This document shows positions 24,775 through 34,284 of a stretch of 53,836 nt of DNA, in pieces. The position numbers and the translations under genes were made by a program. Under the pieces are notes generated by a model. That model saw only the letters and a program-made list of their open reading frames with translations, was not told the DNA's origin and did not search any database. Origin of the DNA: CAXBPY01 sp003455275 (GTDB lineage Bacteria > Bacteroidota > Bacteroidia > Chitinophagales > UBA10324); NCBI GenBank assembly GCA_963977675.1, contig CAXBPY010000017.1:1-53836 (forward strand). Reading direction: 5' to 3'. Numbering within the stretch: the first letter of the stretch is position 1; each line of letters starts with the position of its first letter.

Positions 24775-26835
24775 ATGAAAAATTTCAAACACATCCTGCC
24801 CTTCCTTTCTTTAATTCTTTTTTCTTCTTCAATACTCACTTCTTGCAACAGTTCATCTGAACAAAATGAAAAGCATGAAGATGTAGTTGCTACTTACATG
24901 GACACTACCGTGAAACCCGGTGACGATTTTTTTAAATATGCGGTTGGCAACTGGGTGAAGAATCATCCTATCCCTGCCAGTGAAAATTCCTGGGGAATTT
25001 GGAAAGAAGTGGATGAAGAAACTTATGCCCGCATTCTTAATATTAATAAAGATGCCGCTGCGCAAACTGATGCACCAAAGGGAAGCAACACACAAAAGAT
25101 TGGCGACTTCTGGTTTACCGGTATGGATTCAGCCACTATTGAATCGCAAGGCATTTCAAAACTTCAGCCCGAACTTGATCGAATTAATTCAATCACTGAT
25201 TTGAATTCGCTCCTGTCTGTAATTGCACATGAAACTGTTATTGGCGCTGGTCCGCTTTTCTCCATGAACATTTATCAGGATGAAATGAACAGCGAAAAGA
25301 ACATGCTGCATTTCGAGCAAGGCGGCCTTGGACTTCCCAACCGCGATTATTACTTCGATCCATCTGCGCGCTTTGTTAATATCAGAATTGAATATTTAAA
25401 GCATGTTGCCAAAATGCTGGTCTTATTAGGTGAAGATTCAGTAAGCGCAAAAGCACATGCACAAAATATGTTCAGGCTTGAAACTGATTTGGCAAAAGCA
25501 AGCCGCAAACTCGAAGACCTTCGTGATCCGTATGCAAACTATAATAAATTGACAGTTGATGATTTTTCAAAAATTGCTCCGAGCATGAATTGGAAAAATC
25601 TTTTCGAGCAGATGAACCTGAAAAATATTGACACAGTTATTGTTGGCCAACCGGAATTTTATAAGCAAGTTGAAGCGAGCATGAAGAGCGTGAAAATGGA
25701 TGACTGGAAAACTTACCTGCGCTTCAATCTTATTTCATCATTTGCTCCATACATCAGCAGCTCTTTCGACAAACAAAATTTTTATTTCTACCGAACAGTG
25801 CTCAATGGCGTGAAAGAGCAGCGCCCCCGTTACAAGCGTGTGCTCGATACTGAAGAAGGTTTAATGGGAATGGCGCTGGGTCAGTTGTATGTTCAGAAAT
25901 ATTTTTCAGAGAAAACTAAGCAGCGCTACGAAAAACTAGTGGATGAAATTTTTGCATCATTTAAATCTCATATTCAAAACCTGAGTTGGATGAGCGACAG
26001 CACCAAGCAAAAGGCAATTTACAAACTCGAACATGTAACCAAAAAAGTTGGCTACCCTGATAAGTGGAAAGATTATTCATCAATGGAAATCAGCCGCAGC
26101 TCTTATCTCGAAAATGTAATAGCAGGAAACATCTGGAGTTACAACTATGAGGTAGCGAAACTTTACAAACCTGTTGACCGCAGCGAGTGGGACATGACAC
26201 CACAAACCTGGAATGCATACTACAATCCATCAAACAACGAAATTGTTTTACCGGCCGCCATCTTTATTATTCCAGGTTTGCCTGATTCGCTGGCTGATGA
26301 TGCAATCGTTTATGGTTATGCAGGCGCGAGCACAATCGGTCACGAAATCACACACGGCTTCGATGATCAGGGAAGGCAGTTTGATGAAAAAGGAAATCTG
26401 CGGAACTGGTGGAGCAAGGAAGATGGAAACGAGTTTAACAAACGCGCTGAAATGCTCGTGAAGCAATTCAATGGATACACAGTACTCGACAGCATGCATG
26501 TGAATGGGGCGGCATCGCTTGGCGAAAACATTGCCGACCTCGGCGGCGTAGTGCTTGGCTATGATGCATTCATGCGCACTGAACAATTTAAAAAGGGAGA
26601 GAAAATTTCCGGACTCACTCCGGCGCAAAGATTTTTCATGGGTTATGCCATAAGTTGGATGGGGCAGTATCGCCCCGAAGCAATTGCGCAGCGCATTAAG
26701 ACTGATGTGCATTCGCCTAATTTCTGGCGGGTGAATGGACCGTTCTCTGATGTCGATGCTTTCTACGAGGTATTCAATGTGAAGGAAGGTGATAAAATGT
26801 TTTTACCAGACAGCATGAGAGTAAAAATCTGGTAG
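24775..26835 (+). CDS. M13-family zinc metallopeptidase lipoprotein (PepO-like)
   Basis: 686 residues, the family's usual length. A lipoprotein signal ends in LTSC (C24). The start of the M13 N-terminal domain is PGDDFFKYAVGNWVKNHPIP. The catalytic domain holds VLPAAIF, the zinc site GHEITHGFDDQG (H523, E524, H527), GENIADLGG with third ligand E584, and the C-terminal HSPNFWRVNGP. It cleaves short peptides; the lipid anchor places it in the envelope. It interrupts the run of polysaccharide genes, lying 50 bp after the SDR and 24 bp before a membrane protein, so a link with the polymer is not obvious. Confidence 0.94.
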   Translation: MKNFKHILPFLSLILFSSSILTSCNSSSEQNEKHEDVVATYMDTTVKPGDDFFKYAVGNWVKNHPIPASENSWGIWKEVDEETYARILNINKDAAAQTDAPKGSNTQKIGDFWFTGMDSATIESQGISKLQPELDRINSITDLNSLLSVIAHETVIGAGPLFSMNIYQDEMNSEKNMLHFEQGGLGLPNRDYYFDPSARFVNIRIEYLKHVAKMLVLLGEDSVSAKAHAQNMFRLETDLAKASRKLEDLRDPYANYNKLTVDDFSKIAPSMNWKNLFEQMNLKNIDTVIVGQPEFYKQVEASMKSVKMDDWKTYLRFNLISSFAPYISSSFDKQNFYFYRTVLNGVKEQRPRYKRVLDTEEGLMGMALGQLYVQKYFSEKTKQRYEKLVDEIFASFKSHIQNLSWMSDSTKQKAIYKLEHVTKKVGYPDKWKDYSSMEISRSSYLENVIAGNIWSYNYEVAKLYKPVDRSEWDMTPQTWNAYYNPSNNEIVLPAAIFIIPGLPDSLADDAIVYGYAGASTIGHEITHGFDDQGRQFDEKGNLRNWWSKEDGNEFNKRAEMLVKQFNGYTVLDSMHVNGAASLGENIADLGGVVLGYDAFMRTEQFKKGEKISGLTPAQRFFMGYAISWMGQYRPEAIAQRIKTDVHSPNFWRVNGPFSDVDAFYEVFNVKEGDKMFLPDSMRVKIW

Positions 26836-26859
26836 CAGAATTTTTATTTCATTGGAGAA

Positions 26860-28290
26860 ATGATGATGAATGATTCCTTCGACCAGCAGAAGAAAAAAAT
26901 AATTCTTGTTGCAGGAATCATCACTTTCACTTACCTGCTGATTCTCTCGCAGATATTTTTTATGGAGCGAACATGTTTTGTTGACATGTCGTTCATCTTG
27001 TTTCAGATTGCAAGGGAGCACACCCTTCAAATACAAGTGAATCGTTTTGGTTCTGCAGTCACACAAATTTTTCCGCTCACAGGCGTGTGGCTTGGTTTAT
27101 CACTTGAAGCAATTGCAAGACTGTATTCTGCATCGTTTGTGATTTGGTATTTCACTGTCTTCCTTATTTGTGCAGTGGTGCTGAAAAAATATTCTCACGC
27201 ATTAATGGTGCTGCTGTTTGCAACGCTGATGGTGGCCGATACATTTTACTGGCTCACGAACGAACTCTTGCAGGGAATGGCATTCTGTATTTTGTTCTTT
27301 GCTTTCATTGAATGGCTGCAAGAAGGAAACAAGAATAAATATTTTCTCTATGCATCAATTGTAACCGGGAGTTTTGTCGCTGCCTTTTTTCATCCGCTGG
27401 TGGTGATTGCATTTTTCTTCTACATCATTTTCAGATTTATAAATAACAGAAACGGCATCTGGGTTTTTTCAGGAATCAGCTTCGCAGTTTTTTATACCGT
27501 GAAAATTATTTTCTACTCAAGAGAAAACACATACGACCATGGAGCTTTTTCCGCCATACAAAACACTCCTGGAAATATTTCTCACCTCTTTGAATTGATT
27601 TCAACGCAAAATTTTTTTGAGTACCTGACGGTGCATTACAGTGTTTGGCTGATTGCTTTTGTGGGTTGCAGTGTTTTCTTTTTGTTACGGAAGCAATGGT
27701 TGAATCTGATTTTGTTTACTTCGGCAACGATTGGATTTTTTGTTGTGATAAACACTGCATTCCCCGATTGCAAGGCGCAGTTTTATATTGAAAGTCATTA
27801 TCAGGTGATGAGTTTCTTCGTGGCTGTTTGCCTTTCACTTTCATTTTTTACTTATTTGAAAAATGCAAAACTCTTTGTGTTGATTTTAGGGTTAATACTC
27901 ATTTCAAGAATGATTGATATTACACTCGACCATAAAAAGTGGACTGCACGATTGAGCTGGATGGAAAATTTTTTGCAGAAAACTGAATCACTTCCTTCAA
28001 AGAAAATTATGATGAAGGACGAACAAGCTCCATTGGACACTTTGATATTGACCTGGGGAACGGGAACAGAAAGCTGGTTGATTTCTACTCTGAAGGACCG
28101 AACGGAATCCAGAAGTTTTTTAATTGATTACAGTTGGGAGAATGTAGAAAACTATTTAAATAGCACTCACAAAGTTTTGACAAAATTCGGAGTATATCCT
28201 TATGACAGTTTGGATAAAAAATATTTTCATTTTAATGATACCAGTCAATATGTGTGGTTCGAAAAGAGCATGCTTGATTCAACTAAATGA
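26860..28290 (+). CDS. Multipass membrane protein of unknown function
   Basis: 476 residues with about ten hydrophobic segments between residues 10 and 350 and a soluble C-terminal tail of about 120 residues. I do not recognise a family. The topology (many helices, an early short outside loop, a soluble tail) resembles membrane glycosyltransferases of the GT-C type, but I find no convincing acidic pair in the first loop. A good GGAG ribosome-binding site at 26854-26857 precedes the ATG at 26860, unusual in this largely Shine-Dalgarno-poor window. It lies between the M13 peptidase and a DUF1972 glycosyltransferase, so a role in surface-glycan assembly is possible. Confidence 0.6.
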   Translation: MMMNDSFDQQKKKIILVAGIITFTYLLILSQIFFMERTCFVDMSFILFQIAREHTLQIQVNRFGSAVTQIFPLTGVWLGLSLEAIARLYSASFVIWYFTVFLICAVVLKKYSHALMVLLFATLMVADTFYWLTNELLQGMAFCILFFAFIEWLQEGNKNKYFLYASIVTGSFVAAFFHPLVVIAFFFYIIFRFINNRNGIWVFSGISFAVFYTVKIIFYSRENTYDHGAFSAIQNTPGNISHLFELISTQNFFEYLTVHYSVWLIAFVGCSVFFLLRKQWLNLILFTSATIGFFVVINTAFPDCKAQFYIESHYQVMSFFVAVCLSLSFFTYLKNAKLFVLILGLILISRMIDITLDHKKWTARLSWMENFLQKTESLPSKKIMMKDEQAPLDTLILTWGTGTESWLISTLKDRTESRSFLIDYSWENVENYLNSTHKVLTKFGVYPYDSLDKKYFHFNDTSQYVWFEKSMLDSTK

Positions 28291-28369
28291 TTTGAAAGAA
28301 TTCAACTATTTCAATTCCATTCGAACGGGATTGGAAAATGTTTTCTTTGCCGCTAAAGAAAATTTCTGA

Positions 28370-29491
28370 ATGAAGATTGCAATACTTGGCACACGCGGCG
28401 TTCCGAATAATTATGGCGGCTTTGAGCAGTTTGCTGATTTGATTTCAACAGGACTTGCTGCGCGCGGACACGATGTAACGGTTTACAATCCGCACTACTA
28501 CACGGCGGCAGGCAATAATTACAGAGGAGTGAAAATTGTTCATCAACCCAGTCATGAAAAATATCTGAAGACCTCAGGGGTGATGCTCTTTGATTATTTC
28601 TGTATGCGCGATGCGCTGAAAAAAAATTTTGATATCATTTATATGGCAGGCTATGGAACAAGTACTCCTGCATTTGTAATGTTGAATGGAAAAGGAAGAA
28701 AGCGAAATGTGATTGTCACCAACATGGACGGCATGGAATGGCGACGCGACAAACTGAATGGAATTGCAAAAGCAATTACAAAATGGTTTGAAAGTATTTG
28801 TGTTCGGAAAACTGATTTCATGATTGCTGATAATATTGGTATCAGTGAATATTTTAAGAAGACCTACAATAAGCCGGCACATTTTATACCATATGGCGCA
28901 GCAGTTCCTGATTCAATTGATGATTCGCTGATCAAAAAAATTTCTGTTCAATCAAATAAATATTTTCTGATCCTGGCGCGCATGGAGCCGGAGAATAATC
29001 TGGAACTATCGCTGCAGTCTTACCTCGAATCGGGAGTTGAAGAACCGATCCTGATTATTGGCAGCGTTAGCAAAAAGTACGGAAAATTTTTGCTGAAGAA
29101 ATACAATCATCCGCGCATAAAATTTCTCGGAAGCATATATGACAAAGCATTGCTCGATTCACTGCGAAAAAATTGCCTTGCCTACATACACGGGCATTCT
29201 GTTGGCGGAACCAATCCTTCCCTGCTCGAAGCAATGGCAAGTGAAGCATTTATTTTCTCTCACGAAAATGAATTCAATCATTCAGTGATCAATGAAAATG
29301 CTTTTTATTTCGGTAGTGAGAACGATCTGAAGCAATTGCTCTTGCAAGCAGGCGAATTGCGTAATGCAAACGCAGAAAAATTTATAAGCGCTAACCTTGA
29401 GCGCATTAAATCTTTTTATAACTGGGAAAGGATTTTGGATGAGAACGAGAATTTTTTTCAGAAAATTCTTGACGAAAAAAAACTCAGATAA
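28370..29491 (+). CDS. DUF1972-type family 4 glycosyltransferase (rhamnosyltransferase-like)
   Basis: 373 residues. The N-terminal DUF1972 domain opens with MKIAILGTRGVPNNYGGFEQ, which is diagnostic, followed by GHDVTVYNPHYY and VTNMDGMEWRRDK. The GT-B C-terminal half has HFIPYGAAVPD, YFLILARMEPENNLELSL, HGHSVGGTNPSLLEAMASEA and the final YNWERILDENENFF. DUF1972 enzymes are often annotated as rhamnosyltransferases, which fits rmlC and rmlD in this locus. It is the last plus-strand gene of the region and converges with the amidohydrolase, whose 3' end overlaps it by 8 bp. Confidence 0.9.
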   Translation: MKIAILGTRGVPNNYGGFEQFADLISTGLAARGHDVTVYNPHYYTAAGNNYRGVKIVHQPSHEKYLKTSGVMLFDYFCMRDALKKNFDIIYMAGYGTSTPAFVMLNGKGRKRNVIVTNMDGMEWRRDKLNGIAKAITKWFESICVRKTDFMIADNIGISEYFKKTYNKPAHFIPYGAAVPDSIDDSLIKKISVQSNKYFLILARMEPENNLELSLQSYLESGVEEPILIIGSVSKKYGKFLLKKYNHPRIKFLGSIYDKALLDSLRKNCLAYIHGHSVGGTNPSLLEAMASEAFIFSHENEFNHSVINENAFYFGSENDLKQLLLQAGELRNANAEKFISANLERIKSFYNWERILDENENFFQKILDEKKLR

Positions 29492-30662
29492 TTTTTCTGA
29501 CAGCAGAATTTTCGCTCAGCATATTTTTTTCATTCAGATCCGAAATCAAATTCAGCCCCGGAGTTTTTCCGATTTCTATTGAACCGAATTGATCATTCAA
29601 TTCTAGAAATTTTGCTCCGTTAATAGTTGCCCACTGAATGAGTTGTTCCGTTGAGATGAAAGAATTTTTCTGCTGAATAGTTTTCATCTCTTCAAAAATT
29701 GAGAGCACATCGTTAGAGGCAACGCTGTCGGTGCCGATGCAAATTCTGTCGTTCACGCTCATCCATCTTTTGTAATCAGGCAAACGATTTTCGATATACA
29801 GATTCGCGCGCGGACAAGTGCACCAATAAACTTTTGAAAACTCATTAGAAATGTTTTTCATCTCTTCTTCAGAAGTAAAAGTGTTATGCACGAGCAGCAC
29901 ATTTTTTTCTTTCGGAATAAATTTCAAAAGGTAATTCACACTTCGCTCTCCGGTTGGATGAAAAACTTCTGAAGAATTCAATTTAAAAAATTCATTGAGC
30001 AGTTTTGTGAAATCGCCGGTGCCATTTGCGAAGAATTGTGTTTCGGCTTCTGTTTCCTGATTGTGAATACTGAAAATTTGTTTTTCATTTTCAGAGAAGG
30101 AGAAAATCTTTTTCATCAGTTCTTCCGGAACAGAATATGGAGCATGAGGTGTGATAGAAGCGCTCAGATTTTTTTCTCTTGCCTTTGTGAACACATTCAG
30201 CGCAGCAGAAAAATATTTAGCCGTGTTCGCAGGAATGAAACCATACGCTTCTACAAATGAGTGGTAGAAGATTTTACTTTTTGATTTTGTATTCAATGTG
30301 TGATCATCGTTGCAGATGTCGCCAACCGCAACAATTCCATTGCGACGCATCTCTTCATCGGCTTTCACAATTTCTTCCATCACAATTTCCATTCGTTCAT
30401 TTCGGATGCTAAGCAAATCACGAATGAATTGGGCAAGTCCTTTTTCTTTCGGAACACGGCCACGCATGTAACTCAATTCAAGATGACAGTGTGCATTGAT
30501 AAATCCGGGGCAAATTGCGCCGCTCAGAAAATTCACAGAAGAAGAATCGTGTTCACTTGAATCATCAATCGAAAGAATTTTTCCTTCAACATCAGTCACA
30601 ATGACTTTTTCTTTCATGATATTTTTTCCGTCAAATATTTTTTCTGCTGAAAATTTTTTCAT
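29484..30662 (-). CDS. Amidohydrolase-superfamily deaminase/hydrolase (ATZ/TRZ type)
   Basis: 392 residues, TIM-barrel metal hydrolase. The metal site H-x-H is in CPGFINAHCHLELSYM; further ligands are in ITPHAPYSVPEELM, FSIHNQETEAE, LLVHNTFTSEEEM and ICIGTDSVASNDVLSIFEEM. The N- and C-terminal strands form the composite beta-sandwich. This pattern is that of the cytosine deaminase, SsnA and TrzN group. Aminofutalosine deaminase is one candidate, but nothing in the neighbourhood decides it. The start is the ATG complementary to 30660-30662. Confidence 0.85.
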   Translation of the reverse strand: MKKFSAEKIFDGKNIMKEKVIVTDVEGKILSIDDSSEHDSSSVNFLSGAICPGFINAHCHLELSYMRGRVPKEKGLAQFIRDLLSIRNERMEIVMEEIVKADEEMRRNGIVAVGDICNDDHTLNTKSKSKIFYHSFVEAYGFIPANTAKYFSAALNVFTKAREKNLSASITPHAPYSVPEELMKKIFSFSENEKQIFSIHNQETEAETQFFANGTGDFTKLLNEFFKLNSSEVFHPTGERSVNYLLKFIPKEKNVLLVHNTFTSEEEMKNISNEFSKVYWCTCPRANLYIENRLPDYKRWMSVNDRICIGTDSVASNDVLSIFEEMKTIQQKNSFISTEQLIQWATINGAKFLELNDQFGSIEIGKTPGLNLISDLNEKNMLSENSAVRKII

Positions 30663-30787
30663 TGTGTCAAATATCAGTTGTCATTGAGCAATCTGCTGGT
30701 AGTCGATTCAAAGTGAATATGGGATTTCATTAGCAACAAACGAAGCAAACTGCCAACTGCAGATTGCCAACTACTTTCGCCACCGCA

Positions 30788-31834
30788 ATGAAAAATCAGG
30801 AGAAGAAAAACCTGCGTCACTTATCGCAGGAAGAAATTAAAAATGTTTTAGAAGGCGTGGGCGAAAAATCTTTCCGCACAAAGCAAGTGTGGGAATGGTT
30901 ATGGCAAAAAGGAGTAGGAAGCATTGAAGAGATGAGTAATCTTTCAAAAGACCTTCGGACAAAGTTGAGTGAACAATATGACTTGTATTCAGTCGCGATT
31001 GATTCAAATCAGCGCAGTAGCGATGGAACTATGAAAATAAAATTCCGGACACATGACAATCATTTTATTGAGGGAGTTTTAATTCCTGCAGAAGACCGAA
31101 TGACTGCATGTGTGAGCTCACAAATTGGATGCAGCCTGACTTGTAAGTTTTGTGCGACCGGAACAATGGGGCGCACCCGCAATCTTGATTTCGATGAAAT
31201 TTTTGATCAAGTGGTGTTACTTAACAAACTTGCAATTACTGAACACGCGCGCCCGCTCACCAATATTGTGTATATGGGAATGGGGGAGCCTCTGCTGAAT
31301 TACAGCCAGGTGCTCAAATCAATTGACCGCATCACAATGCCCGATGGATTGGGAATGTCGCCGCGCAGAATTACGGTGAGCACCGCGGGTATTTCGAAAA
31401 TGATAAAAAAACTGGCAGATGATGAAGTGCGTTTTCGCCTTGCGCTCTCTCTTCACGCCGCTGATGATCAGAAGCGCCGCCGCATGATGCCGATCAATGA
31501 TGAAAATAATATTGAGAGTTTGATGGAAGCGCTTCAATATTTCTGGGACAAAACCGGAAACCGCATTTCGTTTGAATACATATTGTTTGAAGGAATAAAT
31601 GACACTGTGCAGGATGCAAAAAATCTTGCCGCACTCGCGCGCAAATTCAAAGTGCTGCTTGTAAACCTGATTGAATACAACCGAGTGGAAGGTGCTGCCT
31701 TCACAGGTTTGCACTTTAGCAAGATGGAAAAATTCAAAGGGCTTTTAGAACAATACGGAATCAATGCAACTATTCGCCGAAGCCGCGGAAAGGATATTGA
31801 TGCTGCTTGCGGTCAGCTTGCGATTAAGGAGTAG
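30788..31834 (+). CDS. rlmN: 23S rRNA (adenine-C2) methyltransferase RlmN
   Basis: Radical-SAM enzyme that methylates A2503 of 23S rRNA, and A37 of some tRNAs. 348 residues from the ATG at 30788; an in-frame TTG eight codons upstream would lie inside a tandem TGCCAACT-type repeat and is not preferred. The cluster motif GCSLTCKFCATGTMG gives C115, C119 and C122. It also shows ACVSSQIGC just before it, VYMGMGEPLLNY, SPRRITVSTAGI and the C-terminal DIDAACGQLA with C341, the methyl-carrying Cys. Stand-alone gene. Its TAG stop overlaps a 43-bp repeat. Confidence 0.95.
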   Translation: MKNQEKKNLRHLSQEEIKNVLEGVGEKSFRTKQVWEWLWQKGVGSIEEMSNLSKDLRTKLSEQYDLYSVAIDSNQRSSDGTMKIKFRTHDNHFIEGVLIPAEDRMTACVSSQIGCSLTCKFCATGTMGRTRNLDFDEIFDQVVLLNKLAITEHARPLTNIVYMGMGEPLLNYSQVLKSIDRITMPDGLGMSPRRITVSTAGISKMIKKLADDEVRFRLALSLHAADDQKRRRMMPINDENNIESLMEALQYFWDKTGNRISFEYILFEGINDTVQDAKNLAALARKFKVLLVNLIEYNRVEGAAFTGLHFSKMEKFKGLLEQYGINATIRRSRGKDIDAACGQLAIKE

Positions 31835-31875
31835 TTATTCGTTAATAGTTATTTGTTATTCGTTAATACAAGCGG
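31833..31875 (+). repeat. 43-bp stop-codon-associated repeat, copy 3 (rlmN)
   Basis: It starts AGTTATTCGTTAATAGTTAT and ends AATACAAGCGG. The first two bases are the AG of the rlmN TAG stop. This copy shows the internal structure most clearly: GTTATTCGTTAATA occurs twice with GTTATTT between. Confidence 0.65.
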
Positions 31876-31916
31876 CGATAACATTTCAATGAATGAACTA
31901 CTAAACCAATCAACCT

Positions 31917-33764
31917 TTAGTGTGCTTCAGCTAAATATTTTCCGTGAATTAAATCAGCATCGAACATTCGCTGCTCTAAATATTTTCTTGGTGCAGAAAT
32001 GGAGTCGTTCAAATATTTTTCAATCATCAGGCTCGCAATCGGAGCTCCGTAAGTGGCGCCGAAACCAGCGTTCTCAACTATTACCGCTACTACAATTTTC
32101 GGATCTTCAACCGGTGCAAAACAGATGAAAAGTGAGTGATCTTTTCCATGCGGATTCTGAGCGGTTCCGGTTTTTCCACCAACATTAATTCCGGGAATCT
32201 GTGCAATGCGTCCGGTTCCGCCTTCCACTACTTCCTTCATTGCATCCACTGTTACATCAAACCATTTTTTGTCAATTGGAATTACATGCTTCTCTGAAAA
32301 TTTTTTCAAAACATTGGAAGTGTCGCCTTCTATTTTTCGCGCAACATGCGGAGTGTAATACCATCCGCGGTTTGCGATGATCGCCATCTCATTTGCCATT
32401 TGCAGCGGAGTGAAAAGAATTTCTCCCTGGCCAATTCCATCAGAAATTATAGTGACTGAATTCCATCTTCCTTTACCATACACACGATTGTAGTAATCGC
32501 TGCCGGGAATATTGCCTCGGCCAACATTTGGCAAATCAATGTCAATGCGAACTCCGATTCCGAATTTGGAGAGATATGATTTCCAACTGTCAAGTCCCTG
32601 TGCAATCGATTTGTACTTGTTATTGTCAACCACTCTTCGGAATGTCATGCAGAAATATGCGTTGCATGAGTGCTGAACTGCTTCAATAATATTATTTACA
32701 AAACCTGAATGATGACAGCCCACGCGTAGACTACCAACATAGTAGGCACCGGGGCAACTGTAGGTTGTGTTTTCCTGGATCGCTCTGTCTTGCAATCCTA
32801 TGAGCCCAAGTAGCGGTTTGTAAATGCTTCCGGGCGGATACTTGGCAGTAAGTGCACGCATGTACAGCGGATGAAGAATTGTATCAGTCGAGAGCGCTCT
32901 AAAATTCTTACCTCTGTCTCTACCTGTCAGCAATCGCGGATCGTAACTCGGGCTACTGACCATTGTGAGAACTTCGCCCGTCTTGGGTTCAATAGCAACC
33001 ACGCTTCCGATTTTTCCCTGCATCAGTTTCTCACCGTACTGCTGCAGGTTAATGTCCAGGGTTGAGTAAATATTTTCTCCCGGAATAGCCAGCGTATCAA
33101 ACTCTCCATTATTGAATTCTCCTTGCTCACGGTTGTGAACATCAACCAAAGCGAATCTCACGCCTTTTTTTCCGCGAAGTTGTTTTTCATAATACTGCTC
33201 TAATCCACCGGTGCCGATGTAATCGCCCTGCCGATAGTAATAGTTAGATCGTTTAATTTGAGTATCGGTTACTTCGGAAATGTAACCAAGAACATGCGCC
33301 GCTGCGGGATACGGATAAGTTCTTACAGTTCGCACCTGCGTATAAAATCCAGGGAACATAAACATGTCTTCCTGCAACTGGGCATACAATTCTGGCTGAA
33401 TTTCTCTCGCAATAACTGATGGTTTATATCGTGAATAAGTTGTTGCATCCTTCATATCCTTTTTCAAAACAGAATCTGAAATGGACAGTATCTGGCACAA
33501 GTGAGCGGTATCAAATGCTTTCACCTGCCCGGGTATCATGAGTAAATCATATTCTGCCTGGTTGTAAAGAATCAATTTCCCGTTTCGGTCATACACCAAT
33601 CCGCGCGCTGGATACAGCGTGACTTTGCGGAGCACATTGTTATTGGCAAGCTGACGGTAATTTTTATTAATCACCTGTATATAAAGAAGCCGAAGAATAA
33701 ATATCACAGCAATGGTGCTGAATACAATCTGAACAATTCTTTTTCGGTTGGCCAGGAGATCCAT
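31917..33764 (-). CDS. mrdA: Penicillin-binding protein 2 (MrdA), elongation transpeptidase
   Basis: Cross-links lateral-wall peptidoglycan during elongation. 615 residues: one N-terminal membrane helix (about 11-30), the PBP dimerisation domain (SRYKPSVIAREI and VRTYPYPAAAHVLGYISEV), then the transpeptidase with S-x-x-K at PPGSIYKPL (S313, K316), S-x-N at HSCN (S366, N368) and the third motif GGKTGTAQNPHG (K531). It is the last gene of the minus-strand mreB-mreC-mreD-mrdA block, 10 bp after mreD. rodA, its usual partner, does not follow: the next gene is convergent rlmN. Confidence 0.95.
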   Translation of the reverse strand: MDLLANRKRIVQIVFSTIAVIFILRLLYIQVINKNYRQLANNNVLRKVTLYPARGLVYDRNGKLILYNQAEYDLLMIPGQVKAFDTAHLCQILSISDSVLKKDMKDATTYSRYKPSVIAREIQPELYAQLQEDMFMFPGFYTQVRTVRTYPYPAAAHVLGYISEVTDTQIKRSNYYYRQGDYIGTGGLEQYYEKQLRGKKGVRFALVDVHNREQGEFNNGEFDTLAIPGENIYSTLDINLQQYGEKLMQGKIGSVVAIEPKTGEVLTMVSSPSYDPRLLTGRDRGKNFRALSTDTILHPLYMRALTAKYPPGSIYKPLLGLIGLQDRAIQENTTYSCPGAYYVGSLRVGCHHSGFVNNIIEAVQHSCNAYFCMTFRRVVDNNKYKSIAQGLDSWKSYLSKFGIGVRIDIDLPNVGRGNIPGSDYYNRVYGKGRWNSVTIISDGIGQGEILFTPLQMANEMAIIANRGWYYTPHVARKIEGDTSNVLKKFSEKHVIPIDKKWFDVTVDAMKEVVEGGTGRIAQIPGINVGGKTGTAQNPHGKDHSLFICFAPVEDPKIVVAVIVENAGFGATYGAPIASLMIEKYLNDSISAPRKYLEQRMFDADLIHGKYLAEAH

Positions 33765-33774
33765 AAGTTGTTAT

Positions 33775-34284
33775 CTATTTCCTTCGGGTAAATAATAATT
33801 CAACCAACACAATCAGCAGCAATGAGAGCGAAGTGCTGAGCAGGATTTTGAAAAACATAAATCCGATTTGCCCGAACTCCAAAGTTTCCAAAAAGAAAAA
33901 AGCGAGATGATGAATCACTAAGAGTATCGCCGAGTAGGTCACAAACCAGCGTACACCCATGTGACCAAGCGTGGGAGAATCTGTGCCTTCATATCCGCTT
34001 GCAGGCTGAATGATTTTCAAAACCGAAGGGCGCATGTAACACAACAGCACACAGGCAGCAGCGTGCATTCCCATTGTGTTGGAGAACATGTCGATCGTGA
34101 GTCCGCAAAAAAAGCCAATCAGCAGAAGCATCCAGGGGCGCATTTGCAACGGAAGCAGTAATAAAAAAAGAGGATAGATATACGGATTGAAAATAAATGA
34201 AAGCCGAAGATGATTGAGTACAAGTACCTGCATGAGCACCAGTAATGCAAATCTGAGAAGTTGAAGAAGGATTTCAATTATCAT
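33775..34284 (-). CDS. mreD: Rod-shape determining protein MreD
   Basis: 169 residues, five or so membrane helices, the small integral membrane part of the elongasome. Sequence conservation in this family is low; marks are the N-terminal LVLNHLRLSFIFNPYIYPLF and LIGFFCGLTIDMFSNTMGMH, the typical MreD stretch with Gly and Asp after the third helix. It overlaps mreC by 11 bp and precedes mrdA by 10 bp, which makes the assignment safe. Confidence 0.88.
   Translation of the reverse strand: MIIEILLQLLRFALLVLMQVLVLNHLRLSFIFNPYIYPLFLLLLPLQMRPWMLLLIGFFCGLTIDMFSNTMGMHAAACVLLCYMRPSVLKIIQPASGYEGTDSPTLGHMGVRWFVTYSAILLVIHHLAFFFLETLEFGQIGFMFFKILLSTSLSLLLIVLVELLFTRRK

Noticed and set aside
26248..26712. 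154-codon minus-strand ORF within the M13 peptidase
   Set aside because: Shadow frame opposite the catalytic HExxH region; composition and motifs are not protein-like.
31319..31714. 131-codon minus-strand ORF inside rlmN
   Set aside because: Antisense to conserved radical-SAM coding sequence; no independent start context.
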